NCBI GenBank assembly: GCA_946482375.1
Contig: CAMLRH010000044.1
Coordinates: 1 to 12,451 of the forward strand
Reading direction: 5' to 3'
DNA length: 12,451 bases
Source: an uncultured Caulobacteraceae bacterium
GTDB taxonomy: Bacteria > Pseudomonadota > Alphaproteobacteria > Caulobacterales > Caulobacteraceae
The position numbers and the translations under genes are program-made. Positions 6,723 through 12,451 of the stretch are shown one piece after another. How positions within the stretch are numbered: the first letter of the stretch is position 1; each line of letters opens with the position of its first letter. The notes below the pieces were generated by a model. The model was not told the origin of the DNA, ran no database searches, and saw nothing but the letters and a program-made list of their open reading frames with translations.

Positions 6723-7307
6723 GCAGAGCACGTCGCTCAACTCGCCGCCGGAGCGGTCGGACCAGACCGCGTTGCGGTGGCCCATGTCGCGACAGAACTG
6801 GTCGGCCGTCCGGCGAGAACCGCCGTAGCCGCCATAGGGCGATCCGTAGTTCGAGCCGACGACACCCGGATAGAAGATGACGTCACGGCCCGGGACGCCC
6901 TGGCCATAGCCGCCACCCGGATAACCGGGATAGCCCCCCGGATAACCGCCGCTGACCAGCTGCAGCGAGGAGACGCCATGCAAGCCCACGCTGCGGAGGT
7001 CCGCCACCGAACCGTTCACGGTTTCGCATCGGCTGCGGTAGCCGGCGTCCTCGCAGAGCCGCCAGCGGCCGTTGGCGCGGATGCTGCGGGCGCGGTCGTT
7101 GAAGTTGATGTCGGCCAGATTGCTGCGCTCACGGGTGACCGTGACCGAGCGACCCTGGAAGTTGGGATACTCGTAAAGCGTCGCGGTATCCGGGCCGCCA
7201 TATTGCTGGCCGTAGCCGAACACATCGAACGGGAACTGGGCTTGGGCGGCCGTACCGACGGCGGCCAGGGCGGCGCCGGCGATCAGGGCTTTGTAGGTCG
7301 TGCGCAT
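6714..7307 (-). CDS. Secreted beta/gamma-crystallin-like protein
   Basis: A 197-residue exported protein. Residues 1-23 are a clear signal peptide (Arg/Lys start, Ala-rich core, cleavage after AQA). Residues 41-118 resemble one beta/gamma-crystallin domain of two Greek-key motifs: TLYEYPNFQGRSVTV opens the first, and ADLRSVGLHGVSSLQL closes the second. The calcium motif of the family is (N/D)(N/D)xx(S/T)S. The first copy reads NDRARS (70-75), lacking the Ser/Thr at position five. The second ends in SS but has Leu-His where the acidic pair should be, so calcium binding may be weak or lost. Residues 119-163 are a Gly/Tyr/Pro-rich linker, then a short tail with Cys172 and Cys195. With Cys85 and Cys94 these could form two disulfides. 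The ATG at 7307 has an excellent GGAGG site; longer upstream frames have no signal peptide start. Confidence 0.85.
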   Translation of the reverse strand: MRTTYKALIAGAALAAVGTAAQAQFPFDVFGYGQQYGGPDTATLYEYPNFQGRSVTVTRERSNLADINFNDRARSIRANGRWRLCEDAGYRSRCETVNGSVADLRSVGLHGVSSLQLVSGGYPGGYPGYPGGGYGQGVPGRDVIFYPGVVGSNYGSPYGGYGGSRRTADQFCRDMGHRNAVWSDRSGGELSDVLCRR

Positions 7308-7329
7308 GGTTTCCTCCGTGCGGGCGGGA

Positions 7330-7339
7330 CTTGGCCAAG
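7330..7339. promoter_or_regulatory. 10-bp palindrome upstream of the crystallin-like gene
   Basis: cttggccaag is a perfect 10-bp palindrome 22 bases upstream of the ATG at 7307, within an 82-base gap. It has the form of a dimeric regulator site, but no -10/-35 pair could be placed beside it, and it could be chance. Confidence 0.2.
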
Positions 7340-7389
7340 GCTCGCATGGACAAGCTGAACGGGCCTCGCCGCCCCTATTCACTTGAGGT

Positions 7390-8553
7390 TCATTGAACGC
7401 GGCTGTGGGCGAGCCGGTTCAACCGAAGAGCGCCGCCGAGGCCGATGAGAGCCATCGCCGCCATGACCAGATAGCCTTTCGCGCCCACGGCATCGAAGAG
7501 CGCGCCGGAGGCCAGCGTCGCCAGACCGATCAGCAGTCCGCCTGACAGCGCCGAACTGATTGTCTGGGCCGCCGTGGCGGCGCGAGCGGGGGCCAGTTGC
7601 TGAACGATTGTCAGCCCTGCGACGAAGGTGGCCGCGAAGGTGAAGGTGTGCAGCGCCTGCAGCGGGAACAGCAGCCACAGCGGCGGCGAAAACGCGAAGG
7701 CGGTCCAGCGGACCACCGCCGCGACGCCGCCGAGGATCAGCAGGCGCTCGGGCCCGATCCGCTTGCGCCAGGGCTCCAGAAACCAGAGAAAGCCGATCTC
7801 GACGGCGACTCCGAAGCCCCACAGCAGGCCGACCACGCCCTCGCTGATCCCTTCTCGGCGCCAGGCCAGCGCCGAAAAGCCGTAGTAGAAGGCGTGCGTC
7901 GCCTGGATCAGGCCGATGGACATGGCCGCCAGCATGAAGGTGCGGTCGCGGACCAGGTCGCCGAGTCCCTGCCAACGCTCCCGGCGTGCGACGGTCTCGC
8001 CCGTCTCATGCACCGGCTCACGCGGCAGCAGCAGGATGGCGACGAGGGCGGCGCAGAGCGCCGCCGCAGCCGTCCAGACCAGGATGACGTCCGACGTCAT
8101 TTGCGCCAGCAGCGCGCCCGCACCGACGTTGGCGACAATGTAGGCCGCCGAGCCGATGCCGCGCGGCCAGCCGTAGTTGAAATCCTCACGCCCTGCCCGC
8201 CGAAGGGTCAGCACATCGGTCAGCGGCGTGACCGTCGATAACAGGGTTCCGGCGACGAACCACAGCACAAACCAGGCGCCAAAGCCGGTCGTGAAACCGA
8301 TGGCGGTGTAGGCGACCCCCGCAACCAACATCATCAACGCGATGGGCGACCGTCTCAGGATGAAGCCGTCTGCCCAGATCGCGAGTACGGGCCCGGTGAT
8401 GGCGCGGGCAAGCAAGGGGGCCGCCAGCAACAGGCCGATCTGCGATCCGCTGAGGCCATGCGTCCGAAACCACACCGGCATGTAAGGCAGGCTCGCGCCG
8501 GTCCCCACGAACACCGCCGCGTAGAAGAAGCCGAGCCGCAGCGCCGAATTCAT
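7390..8553 (-). CDS. Major facilitator transporter, HcaT/phenylpropionate (LacY-like) type
   Basis: A 387-residue inner-membrane transporter with about twelve hydrophobic segments in two halves, joined by a polar loop (about 178-203). It matches the MFS subgroup of E. coli HcaT: LLLAAPLLARAITGP (41-55), TPLTDVLTLRRAG (109-121), NYGWPRGIGSAAY (126-138), QATHAFYYGFSALAW (217-231) and GFGVAVEIGFLWF (246-258) fall where that family is conserved. Members are thought to be proton symporters, but the substrate varies and is not predictable here. The ATG shares one base with the TGA of the 143-residue gene (TGATG), and GGGAAG just upstream serves as ribosome site, so translation is probably coupled. 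It is the last gene of a four-gene overlapping cassette and probably imports or exports the compound the upstream genes act on. Confidence 0.92.
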   Translation of the reverse strand: MNSALRLGFFYAAVFVGTGASLPYMPVWFRTHGLSGSQIGLLLAAPLLARAITGPVLAIWADGFILRRSPIALMMLVAGVAYTAIGFTTGFGAWFVLWFVAGTLLSTVTPLTDVLTLRRAGREDFNYGWPRGIGSAAYIVANVGAGALLAQMTSDVILVWTAAAALCAALVAILLLPREPVHETGETVARRERWQGLGDLVRDRTFMLAAMSIGLIQATHAFYYGFSALAWRREGISEGVVGLLWGFGVAVEIGFLWFLEPWRKRIGPERLLILGGVAAVVRWTAFAFSPPLWLLFPLQALHTFTFAATFVAGLTIVQQLAPARAATAAQTISSALSGGLLIGLATLASGALFDAVGAKGYLVMAAMALIGLGGALRLNRLAHSRVQ

Positions 8554-8984
8554 CAGCTTCCCGGCAGCGGCGGCAGGTCCAGCCGGCGGGCTTCCGCCAT
8601 CTTCACGTACAGGGCGATGATCTCCTTATGGAGTTTTGTATCGCCTCGACTTTCGGCCATCTCATGTAGCGCGATCAACTCACCCCGCAGCCTAGCGTTG
8701 GCGGCATCGAGCTTCATCAGGCTGAAGTCGGTGTCGTGCCCCTTCGAGGCCTCCTTGAAGCGCTCGCCGTAGTCGAGCGCCGAGCGCGACAGCACCGCGC
8801 GGATGGCGCTGTTTTCCCACAGCCGCGCTTCGATCCCACGCTCCGCTTCCTGCGCAGCCAGCAGCGAGATCATGGCGGTGACGGCCACCTTACCCTGCAT
8901 GAACTCGCCCATGGCTTCGGGCGGCGGCGGGTCGATAAGGCAGAGGAAATTGCCCATCAGCAGTTCGGGCACGGTGGGCGTCAT
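8553..8984 (-). CDS. Conserved-looking hypothetical protein between kinase and transporter genes
   Basis: A 143-residue soluble, largely helical protein that I do not recognise with confidence. It opens with MTPTVPELLMGNFLCLIDPP, then has helices at about 23-48 (KVAVTAMISLLAAQEAERG) and 50-80, and a charged helical region (86-132) with DAANARLRGELIALHEM. No signal peptide, membrane segment or catalytic motif is visible. Small helical proteins such as the DUF6285 family are often encoded beside APH-type phosphotransferases; the size and ELL...helix pattern are compatible with a distant relative, but that is a guess. The ATG overlaps the kinase TGA by four bases (ATGA) with GGAGG seven bases upstream of the ATG. 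Its TGA overlaps the transporter ATG. Such coupling suggests a partner or accessory subunit of the kinase. Confidence 0.85.
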   Translation of the reverse strand: MTPTVPELLMGNFLCLIDPPPPEAMGEFMQGKVAVTAMISLLAAQEAERGIEARLWENSAIRAVLSRSALDYGERFKEASKGHDTDFSLMKLDAANARLRGELIALHEMAESRGDTKLHKEIIALYVKMAEARRLDLPPLPGS

Positions 8985-9974
8985 GCCACCTCCTCCAACG
9001 CCGCGAGCCGGGCAGCAATGATCTGGTCGTGCCGCCGAGCCGTGTACCAACCGGATATGCCGAGCACCGGGTCCTTGAAGCCACCGTCGCGGTACGCCTT
9101 GGCGGCCGAGATCCAGATGCCCATGCCCTTCACGGCATTGAACAGCTCCCACCAGGCCAGCGCCTCGGGGTCGGCTTTCAGCCCGCTCGTCTTCTCCCAG
9201 ATGGCGATGGCTTCGGCGCGGTCGATCATGCCGGCCACCCGACCCCGCTCGGCCTCGAAGTGCGCCCACAGAGGGTCGATCGCCCAGCCGAGGTCCTCCA
9301 GCGGATCGCCGAGGTGAGCCATCTCCCAGTCGAGGATGGCGATGATCTTACCGGCTCCGTCGTGCAGGAAGTTGCCGCTCCGGTAGTCGCCGTGGACGAC
9401 GCGGATCGCCTGTGCGGGGGCCGGCGGCTCGCGGCGCAGGCGACGGATGGCGGCGCGGACAATGGGCTGCGGGTGCTGTTCGTCGGCGTCGATGACGCCT
9501 TCCCAGTAGTCCAGCTCGCGTCGCCAGCACTCGTCGGGCGCGGGCCTCGGCGGGATCGACGGAGTGGATGGCGCCGAGAATCGAAAAGAACTGCTCGCCC
9601 AGCGTCTGGGCGTGCTCGCCGTATGGGATGACCGTGAAGGGGCTGGCCGCGTTGCCGCCGTCGACGCGGCCCATGATGAAGAACGGCCGCTCCAGCTCCG
9701 CCCCGTCGGCCTCCAGCGCCACCGGCTCGGGGACCGGCACGCCGCGCCCGTGGAAGGAGCGGTAGGCCAGGAACTCCAGCCGCCGGTCGGTGTCGATCAG
9801 GCTGCCGATCGGATCGCGCCGCAGGATCAGTCCCTTGTGCTCACCGCCGATGTCGGCGTCGAAGCGGTAGGTCTCGCGGCTCGCTCCGCCGGGGATGCGG
9901 GTAAGGTCTTTCACCGTCACCGGCTTGCCCGTGGTGCGCGCCAGATAGGCCTGCAGCTGGTCGGCAAGGCTCAC
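8981..9974 (-). pseudogene. APH-family small-molecule kinase, split by a +1 frameshift
   Basis: Belongs to the aminoglycoside phosphotransferase/choline kinase superfamily, whose chromosomal members phosphorylate varied small alcohols. From the GTG at 9974, residues 1-146 give the N-lobe, with RIPGGASRETYRFD as nucleotide-binding loop and GLILRRDP carrying the following strand. One extra base near 9536 then shifts the frame, and the unshifted reading ends at 9348. Dropping that base restores a 330-residue protein with the catalytic loop VVHGDYRSGNF (His194, Asp196, Asn201) and metal motif ILDWEMAHLGDP (Asp215). The total span of 994 bases is 331 codons plus one, as a single insertion predicts. 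The downstream piece's first Met lies after the catalytic loop, so neither piece can work alone. The GTG overlaps the upstream TGA by four bases. A real mutation or a sequencing error are both possible. Confidence 0.9.
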
Positions 9975-11074
9975 GGGGCGAAGTCCAGCATGTCCTTGAA
10001 GCCCGACGGCGCGTGCGGGCCGATGGCCAGCTGCTCGAGGATGCCCCTGCCCTCCTTCGTCCCGCTCGCAGTCGTCAGGGTGACGTCGCTGAGCGCCTGG
10101 ACGTGCAGGTGGAAGGGTATCTGCGCGCCGGCTTCAGCCAGCACAATGTCCTCGCGCTCCACGGCCAGTTCGCCGTGCGAGAGGCCGTGGGCCCACTTCG
10201 GATGGCCGTAGCCGAGGCCGATCATCAGGAACTCATAGAGCGGCCGGAAGCTGACTTCGCCCCAATCGCGGCCATGGTCGTCCCTCAGCCGCACAACCGC
10301 GCTTTCGGCGTAGCGCGTGCCGCTCTTCCAGCTGATCTCGATCTGGCCGTTCAGGTGGGTGAAGCCGTCCTCTCCCGCCCCGTCCGGCGACCAGACGGCG
10401 CGGGTGTTCCAGGGGCGGCCGTGCTCGTCGTCGTTGGTGTGGAAGAAGAGGCTGCCATCGTCGAAATTGAGCGGCGACCACATCCAGTAGAACTGCGGCG
10501 GCTGCGGCGGGGCGATGTCCTGGCTGTCGCGGGCGCCGACGGGCCGCACGCCCCACGAACGATCGCGGGTGCCGATCCAGCCGTCGACGCTCTCGCGCTT
10601 GCCGTCGAGCTCGATCCAGCCGGTGTAGCGGCCGTTCTGGGTCAGGCGCGTGTAGTCCATCAGGGTCCGCGTCCCGACCCGGCGCATGAAGCGCGGCTCC
10701 TCGATCGGAAAGGCCCGGCCGTCGAAGATGACGTCGGCCTTGAGCCCCTGCTCCGGCGCATCGACGACGATACGCAGCTTCCGGAGCGGCTCGGTCACCT
10801 CGATGCGGATCGGCCCGACGGTCAGGTCCAGCCGGTCGCCGAGCCAGCGGCTGGCGTGTACTGCCGTCTCGACACCGTCGCGCACTACCACGAAGGCCGC
10901 GTCGGCCACGTTCAGGTGTGGATAGACGCCGAAAGCCGCCGCGAAATAGGCCTCGCCTTGCGCCGCGTAGCCGTTGAAGAAGTAGCGGTCGTAGAAGTTG
11001 CGGTCCGTGCCGGAGTAGGCGATCGGCTCGGCGGTCTGGTGGATGGGGAAATCGTCGCCGCGGGTCAGGGCCAT
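9971..11074 (-). CDS. Uncharacterised DUF7064/DUF7065-like (CrtC/AttH-like fold) protein
   Basis: A 367-residue soluble protein with no signal peptide or membrane segment. It is rich in beta strands and aromatic residues, with a distinctive motif GTRDRSWGVRPVG (168-180) followed by PQFYWMWSPLNFDDGSLFFH (193-212). This layout resembles the large, poorly characterised group of lipocalin-like two-domain proteins related to CrtC hydratases and AttH, recently split into DUF7064/DUF7065. That placement is from memory of the motif, and no reaction is known. It opens NFYDRYFFNGYAAQGEAYFA (26-45), also typical of the group. I chose the ATG at 11074, which has GGAGG eight bases upstream; an in-frame TTG at 11089 is less likely. 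It is the first gene of the overlapping cassette and probably acts on the same compound as the kinase. Confidence 0.88.
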   Translation of the reverse strand: MALTRGDDFPIHQTAEPIAYSGTDRNFYDRYFFNGYAAQGEAYFAAAFGVYPHLNVADAAFVVVRDGVETAVHASRWLGDRLDLTVGPIRIEVTEPLRKLRIVVDAPEQGLKADVIFDGRAFPIEEPRFMRRVGTRTLMDYTRLTQNGRYTGWIELDGKRESVDGWIGTRDRSWGVRPVGARDSQDIAPPQPPQFYWMWSPLNFDDGSLFFHTNDDEHGRPWNTRAVWSPDGAGEDGFTHLNGQIEISWKSGTRYAESAVVRLRDDHGRDWGEVSFRPLYEFLMIGLGYGHPKWAHGLSHGELAVEREDIVLAEAGAQIPFHLHVQALSDVTLTTASGTKEGRGILEQLAIGPHAPSGFKDMLDFAP

Positions 11075-11142
11075 GGGGGGAGCCTCCAAGGCTCAGCCTA
11101 AGCGGCGCAAACGCGAAAGCAACGGTGACGGAGCGTAAAGCG

Positions 11143-11514
11143 ATGCAGTGGAACAGGCGCATGTGGATGACGCTGGCGGCGGTCAGCGGCTTCATCGCCG
11201 TTGCCGCCGGAGCCTTCGCCGCGCATGGGGCCGACGGCCGCGGCGCCGAGCTGCTGAGGACCGGCGCGCTCTATGGAATGACGCATGCGCTGGCGACCGT
11301 CGGCTGCGCCGCCTTCATGGCCATCGGCGCAGCGCGGGCGAGGTTGGCGCCGGCCTTCTTCCTCTCCGGCACGCTGCTGTTCTCGGGTTCGCTCTACGCG
11401 ATGGCGCTGGGTGGGCCGAACTGGCTCGGCATGATCACGCCGATCGGCGGCCTGCTGTTTCTGGTCGGCTGGGCGGTGCTCGCCTGGTCGGCTGCGGGAA
11501 TCGATCGCGGCTGA
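11143..11514 (+). CDS. DUF423 family small membrane protein (YgdD-like)
   Basis: A 123-residue inner-membrane protein with four hydrophobic segments (about 8-28, 45-65, 68-90 and 95-118). DUF423 hallmarks are present: GAFAAHG (23-29), LFSGSLYAMALGG (79-91) and MITPIGGLLFLVGW (97-110). E. coli YgdD is the best-known relative, and its biochemical role is not settled. I chose the ATG at 11143, preceded by GGAG nine bases upstream; a GTG at 11125 in the same frame would add six polar residues and has no ribosome site. It diverges from the cassette on the minus strand across about 68 bases, which must hold promoters for both, although none is clear. The next gene on the same strand starts 64 bases downstream and may be co-transcribed. 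Confidence 0.9.
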   Translation: MQWNRRMWMTLAAVSGFIAVAAGAFAAHGADGRGAELLRTGALYGMTHALATVGCAAFMAIGAARARLAPAFFLSGTLLFSGSLYAMALGGPNWLGMITPIGGLLFLVGWAVLAWSAAGIDRG

Positions 11515-11578
11515 CGCTCGACCCCGACTCGGCGGAACAGGTAAGCTCGACAGGAGTTTGGCGCCCGGAGCTTGGTGA

Positions 11579-12451
11579 ATGGTCCGCCTCAATCCTAAGG
11601 CCGCGCTGGAAGGGGTGAAGGACTACGGTCGCTCCCGCCCCTATCACCTGCTGCCCTGGGTGATGCTGATCGCGGCCGGGGCGCTGTGGCCCAAGCATCG
11701 CGACGTCCCGCCCGGCCTTTCCGAAGACCGCTGCATGACGCCGGAAGCCTTCGAGAAGGCCGAGCCTGGTCGCGGTCGCAACGCCACCCACCCGTTCCAG
11801 ATTCCGCCGTTGGGCTGGAAGGACATCCTCTGGCGCGTCTACCGCGAGACCATGCGCGACAAGCTGCCGATCGTGGCGGCGGGCATCACCTTCTACACCC
11901 TGCTGGCCATCTTCCCGGCGCTGGGCGCCTTCGTCTCGCTTTACGGTCTCTTCGCCGACGTCTCGATGGTGCAGAAGCAGCTGACCGACCTCGCCCCGGT
12001 CGTGCCGGCCAGCGTGCTGCAGATCATCGGCGAGCAGATGCTGCGGCTCGCCGGCCAGCACGGGGCCAAGCTTTCGACCGCCTTCGTCATCAGCGTCCTG
12101 CTGTCGCTGTGGAGCGCGCACGGGGGCATCAAGGTGCTGCTCGAGGGTCTGAACGTCACCTACGACGAGGAGGAGAAGCGCGACTTCGTCCGTCGCACGG
12201 CGATGACCTACAGCGTCACCTTCGCCACCCTGCTGTTCCTGGTCACCATCACCGCGGTGCTGGTCGGCGTGCCGGTGGTGCTGAACAGTATCGGGCTGGA
12301 GCGGTTCGAGGCCTACTGGTCGCCGGCACGCTGGGGCGTGGTCTTCCTGGTGACGACGGTTGCGTTCGCCATCGCCTATCGTCATGGCCCGAGCCGGCAG
12401 AAGGCCAAGTGGCGCTGGGTCATCCTGGGGGCGCTGGTGGCGTCGCTGGCC
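11579..12451 (+). CDS. YihY/BrkB family inner-membrane protein, 3' end cut by window edge
   Basis: The frame is open from an ATG at 11579 to the window end (291 codons). GGAG lies eight bases before the ATG. The YihY/BrkB domain begins around residue 79 with GWKDILWRVYRETMRDKLPI, and the first conserved membrane helix follows, AAGITFYTLLAIFPALGAF (100-118). LWSAHGGIKVLLEGLNVTYD (177-196) then EEEKRDFVRR, two further helices (about 212-235 and 252-266), and YRHGPSRQKAKWRW (267-280) follow the family order. The first 78 residues are an extension with a hydrophobic stretch (24-36) and a polar region. Once called ribonuclease BN by mistake, the family has been linked to envelope functions, but no transport substrate is established. 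Two to three more helices are expected beyond the edge. Confidence 0.93.
   Translation, partial: MVRLNPKAALEGVKDYGRSRPYHLLPWVMLIAAGALWPKHRDVPPGLSEDRCMTPEAFEKAEPGRGRNATHPFQIPPLGWKDILWRVYRETMRDKLPIVAAGITFYTLLAIFPALGAFVSLYGLFADVSMVQKQLTDLAPVVPASVLQIIGEQMLRLAGQHGAKLSTAFVISVLLSLWSAHGGIKVLLEGLNVTYDEEEKRDFVRRTAMTYSVTFATLLFLVTITAVLVGVPVVLNSIGLERFEAYWSPARWGVVFLVTTVAFAIAYRHGPSRQKAKWRWVILGALVASLA

Noticed and set aside
6900..6960. Repeated ggataacc-like units in the crystallin-like gene
   Set aside because: They simply encode the Gly/Tyr/Pro-rich linker and are not a mobile or CRISPR-like repeat.
11080..11094. Small hairpin gagcc/ggctc around the ribosome site of the first cassette gene
   Set aside because: It is only five base pairs, and the GGAGG would sit mostly in the loop. 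It is not convincing as a riboswitch or control hairpin.
10013..11101. Plus-strand open frame (about 362 codons) opposite the first cassette gene
   Set aside because: Composition is typical of antisense frames. The minus frame has a good ribosome site, coupled ends and a conserved-looking motif.

Overview
The window is GC-rich, densely packed alphaproteobacterial chromosome. It most resembles Caulobacterales (Caulobacter, Phenylobacterium or Brevundimonas types). The evidence is a GTP-type PEP carboxykinase, a long coiled-coil membrane protein laid out like the polarity factor TipN, a HisKA_2-type sensor kinase and very short intergenic gaps. This placement is an inference from gene content, since no rRNA or other phylogenetic marker is present. 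I see no tRNA, rRNA, CRISPR array, insertion sequence or prophage. No gap between genes exceeds about 130 bases.

Layout. Positions 1-11074 are read almost entirely from the minus strand, so transcription runs from high to low coordinates. At the left edge is a C-terminally cut GTP-dependent PEP carboxykinase (1-1547). It is followed upstream by an acyl-CoA dehydrogenase (1678-2823), a membrane histidine kinase (2855-3853) and a 70-residue DUF2188-like protein (3915-4127). Next come the 721-residue coiled-coil protein (4188-6353), an unrecognised 66-residue protein (6409-6609) and a secreted beta/gamma-crystallin-like protein (6714-7307). Several of these genes end in hairpins that overlap or touch the stop codon.

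Positions 7390-11074 hold a tight four-gene minus-strand cassette. In order of transcription it encodes a 367-residue protein of an uncharacterised family, an APH-family small-molecule kinase, a 143-residue unknown protein and an HcaT-like major facilitator transporter. All three junctions overlap by one to four bases, which implies translational coupling and a joint task on some small molecule. The kinase reading frame is broken by one extra base near 9536. As read, the catalytic half of the kinase is out of frame.

The right end switches to the plus strand: a DUF423 membrane protein (11143-11514) and the start of a YihY/BrkB-family membrane protein (11579 to the edge). The two sides diverge from a gap of about 68 bases at 11075-11142.

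Most of the window is ordinary core-genome material. The parts most worth a second look are the overlapping cassette with its frameshifted kinase, the TipN-like coiled-coil protein, the crystallin-like secreted protein with incomplete calcium motifs, and a possible leaderless promoter before the DUF2188-like gene.
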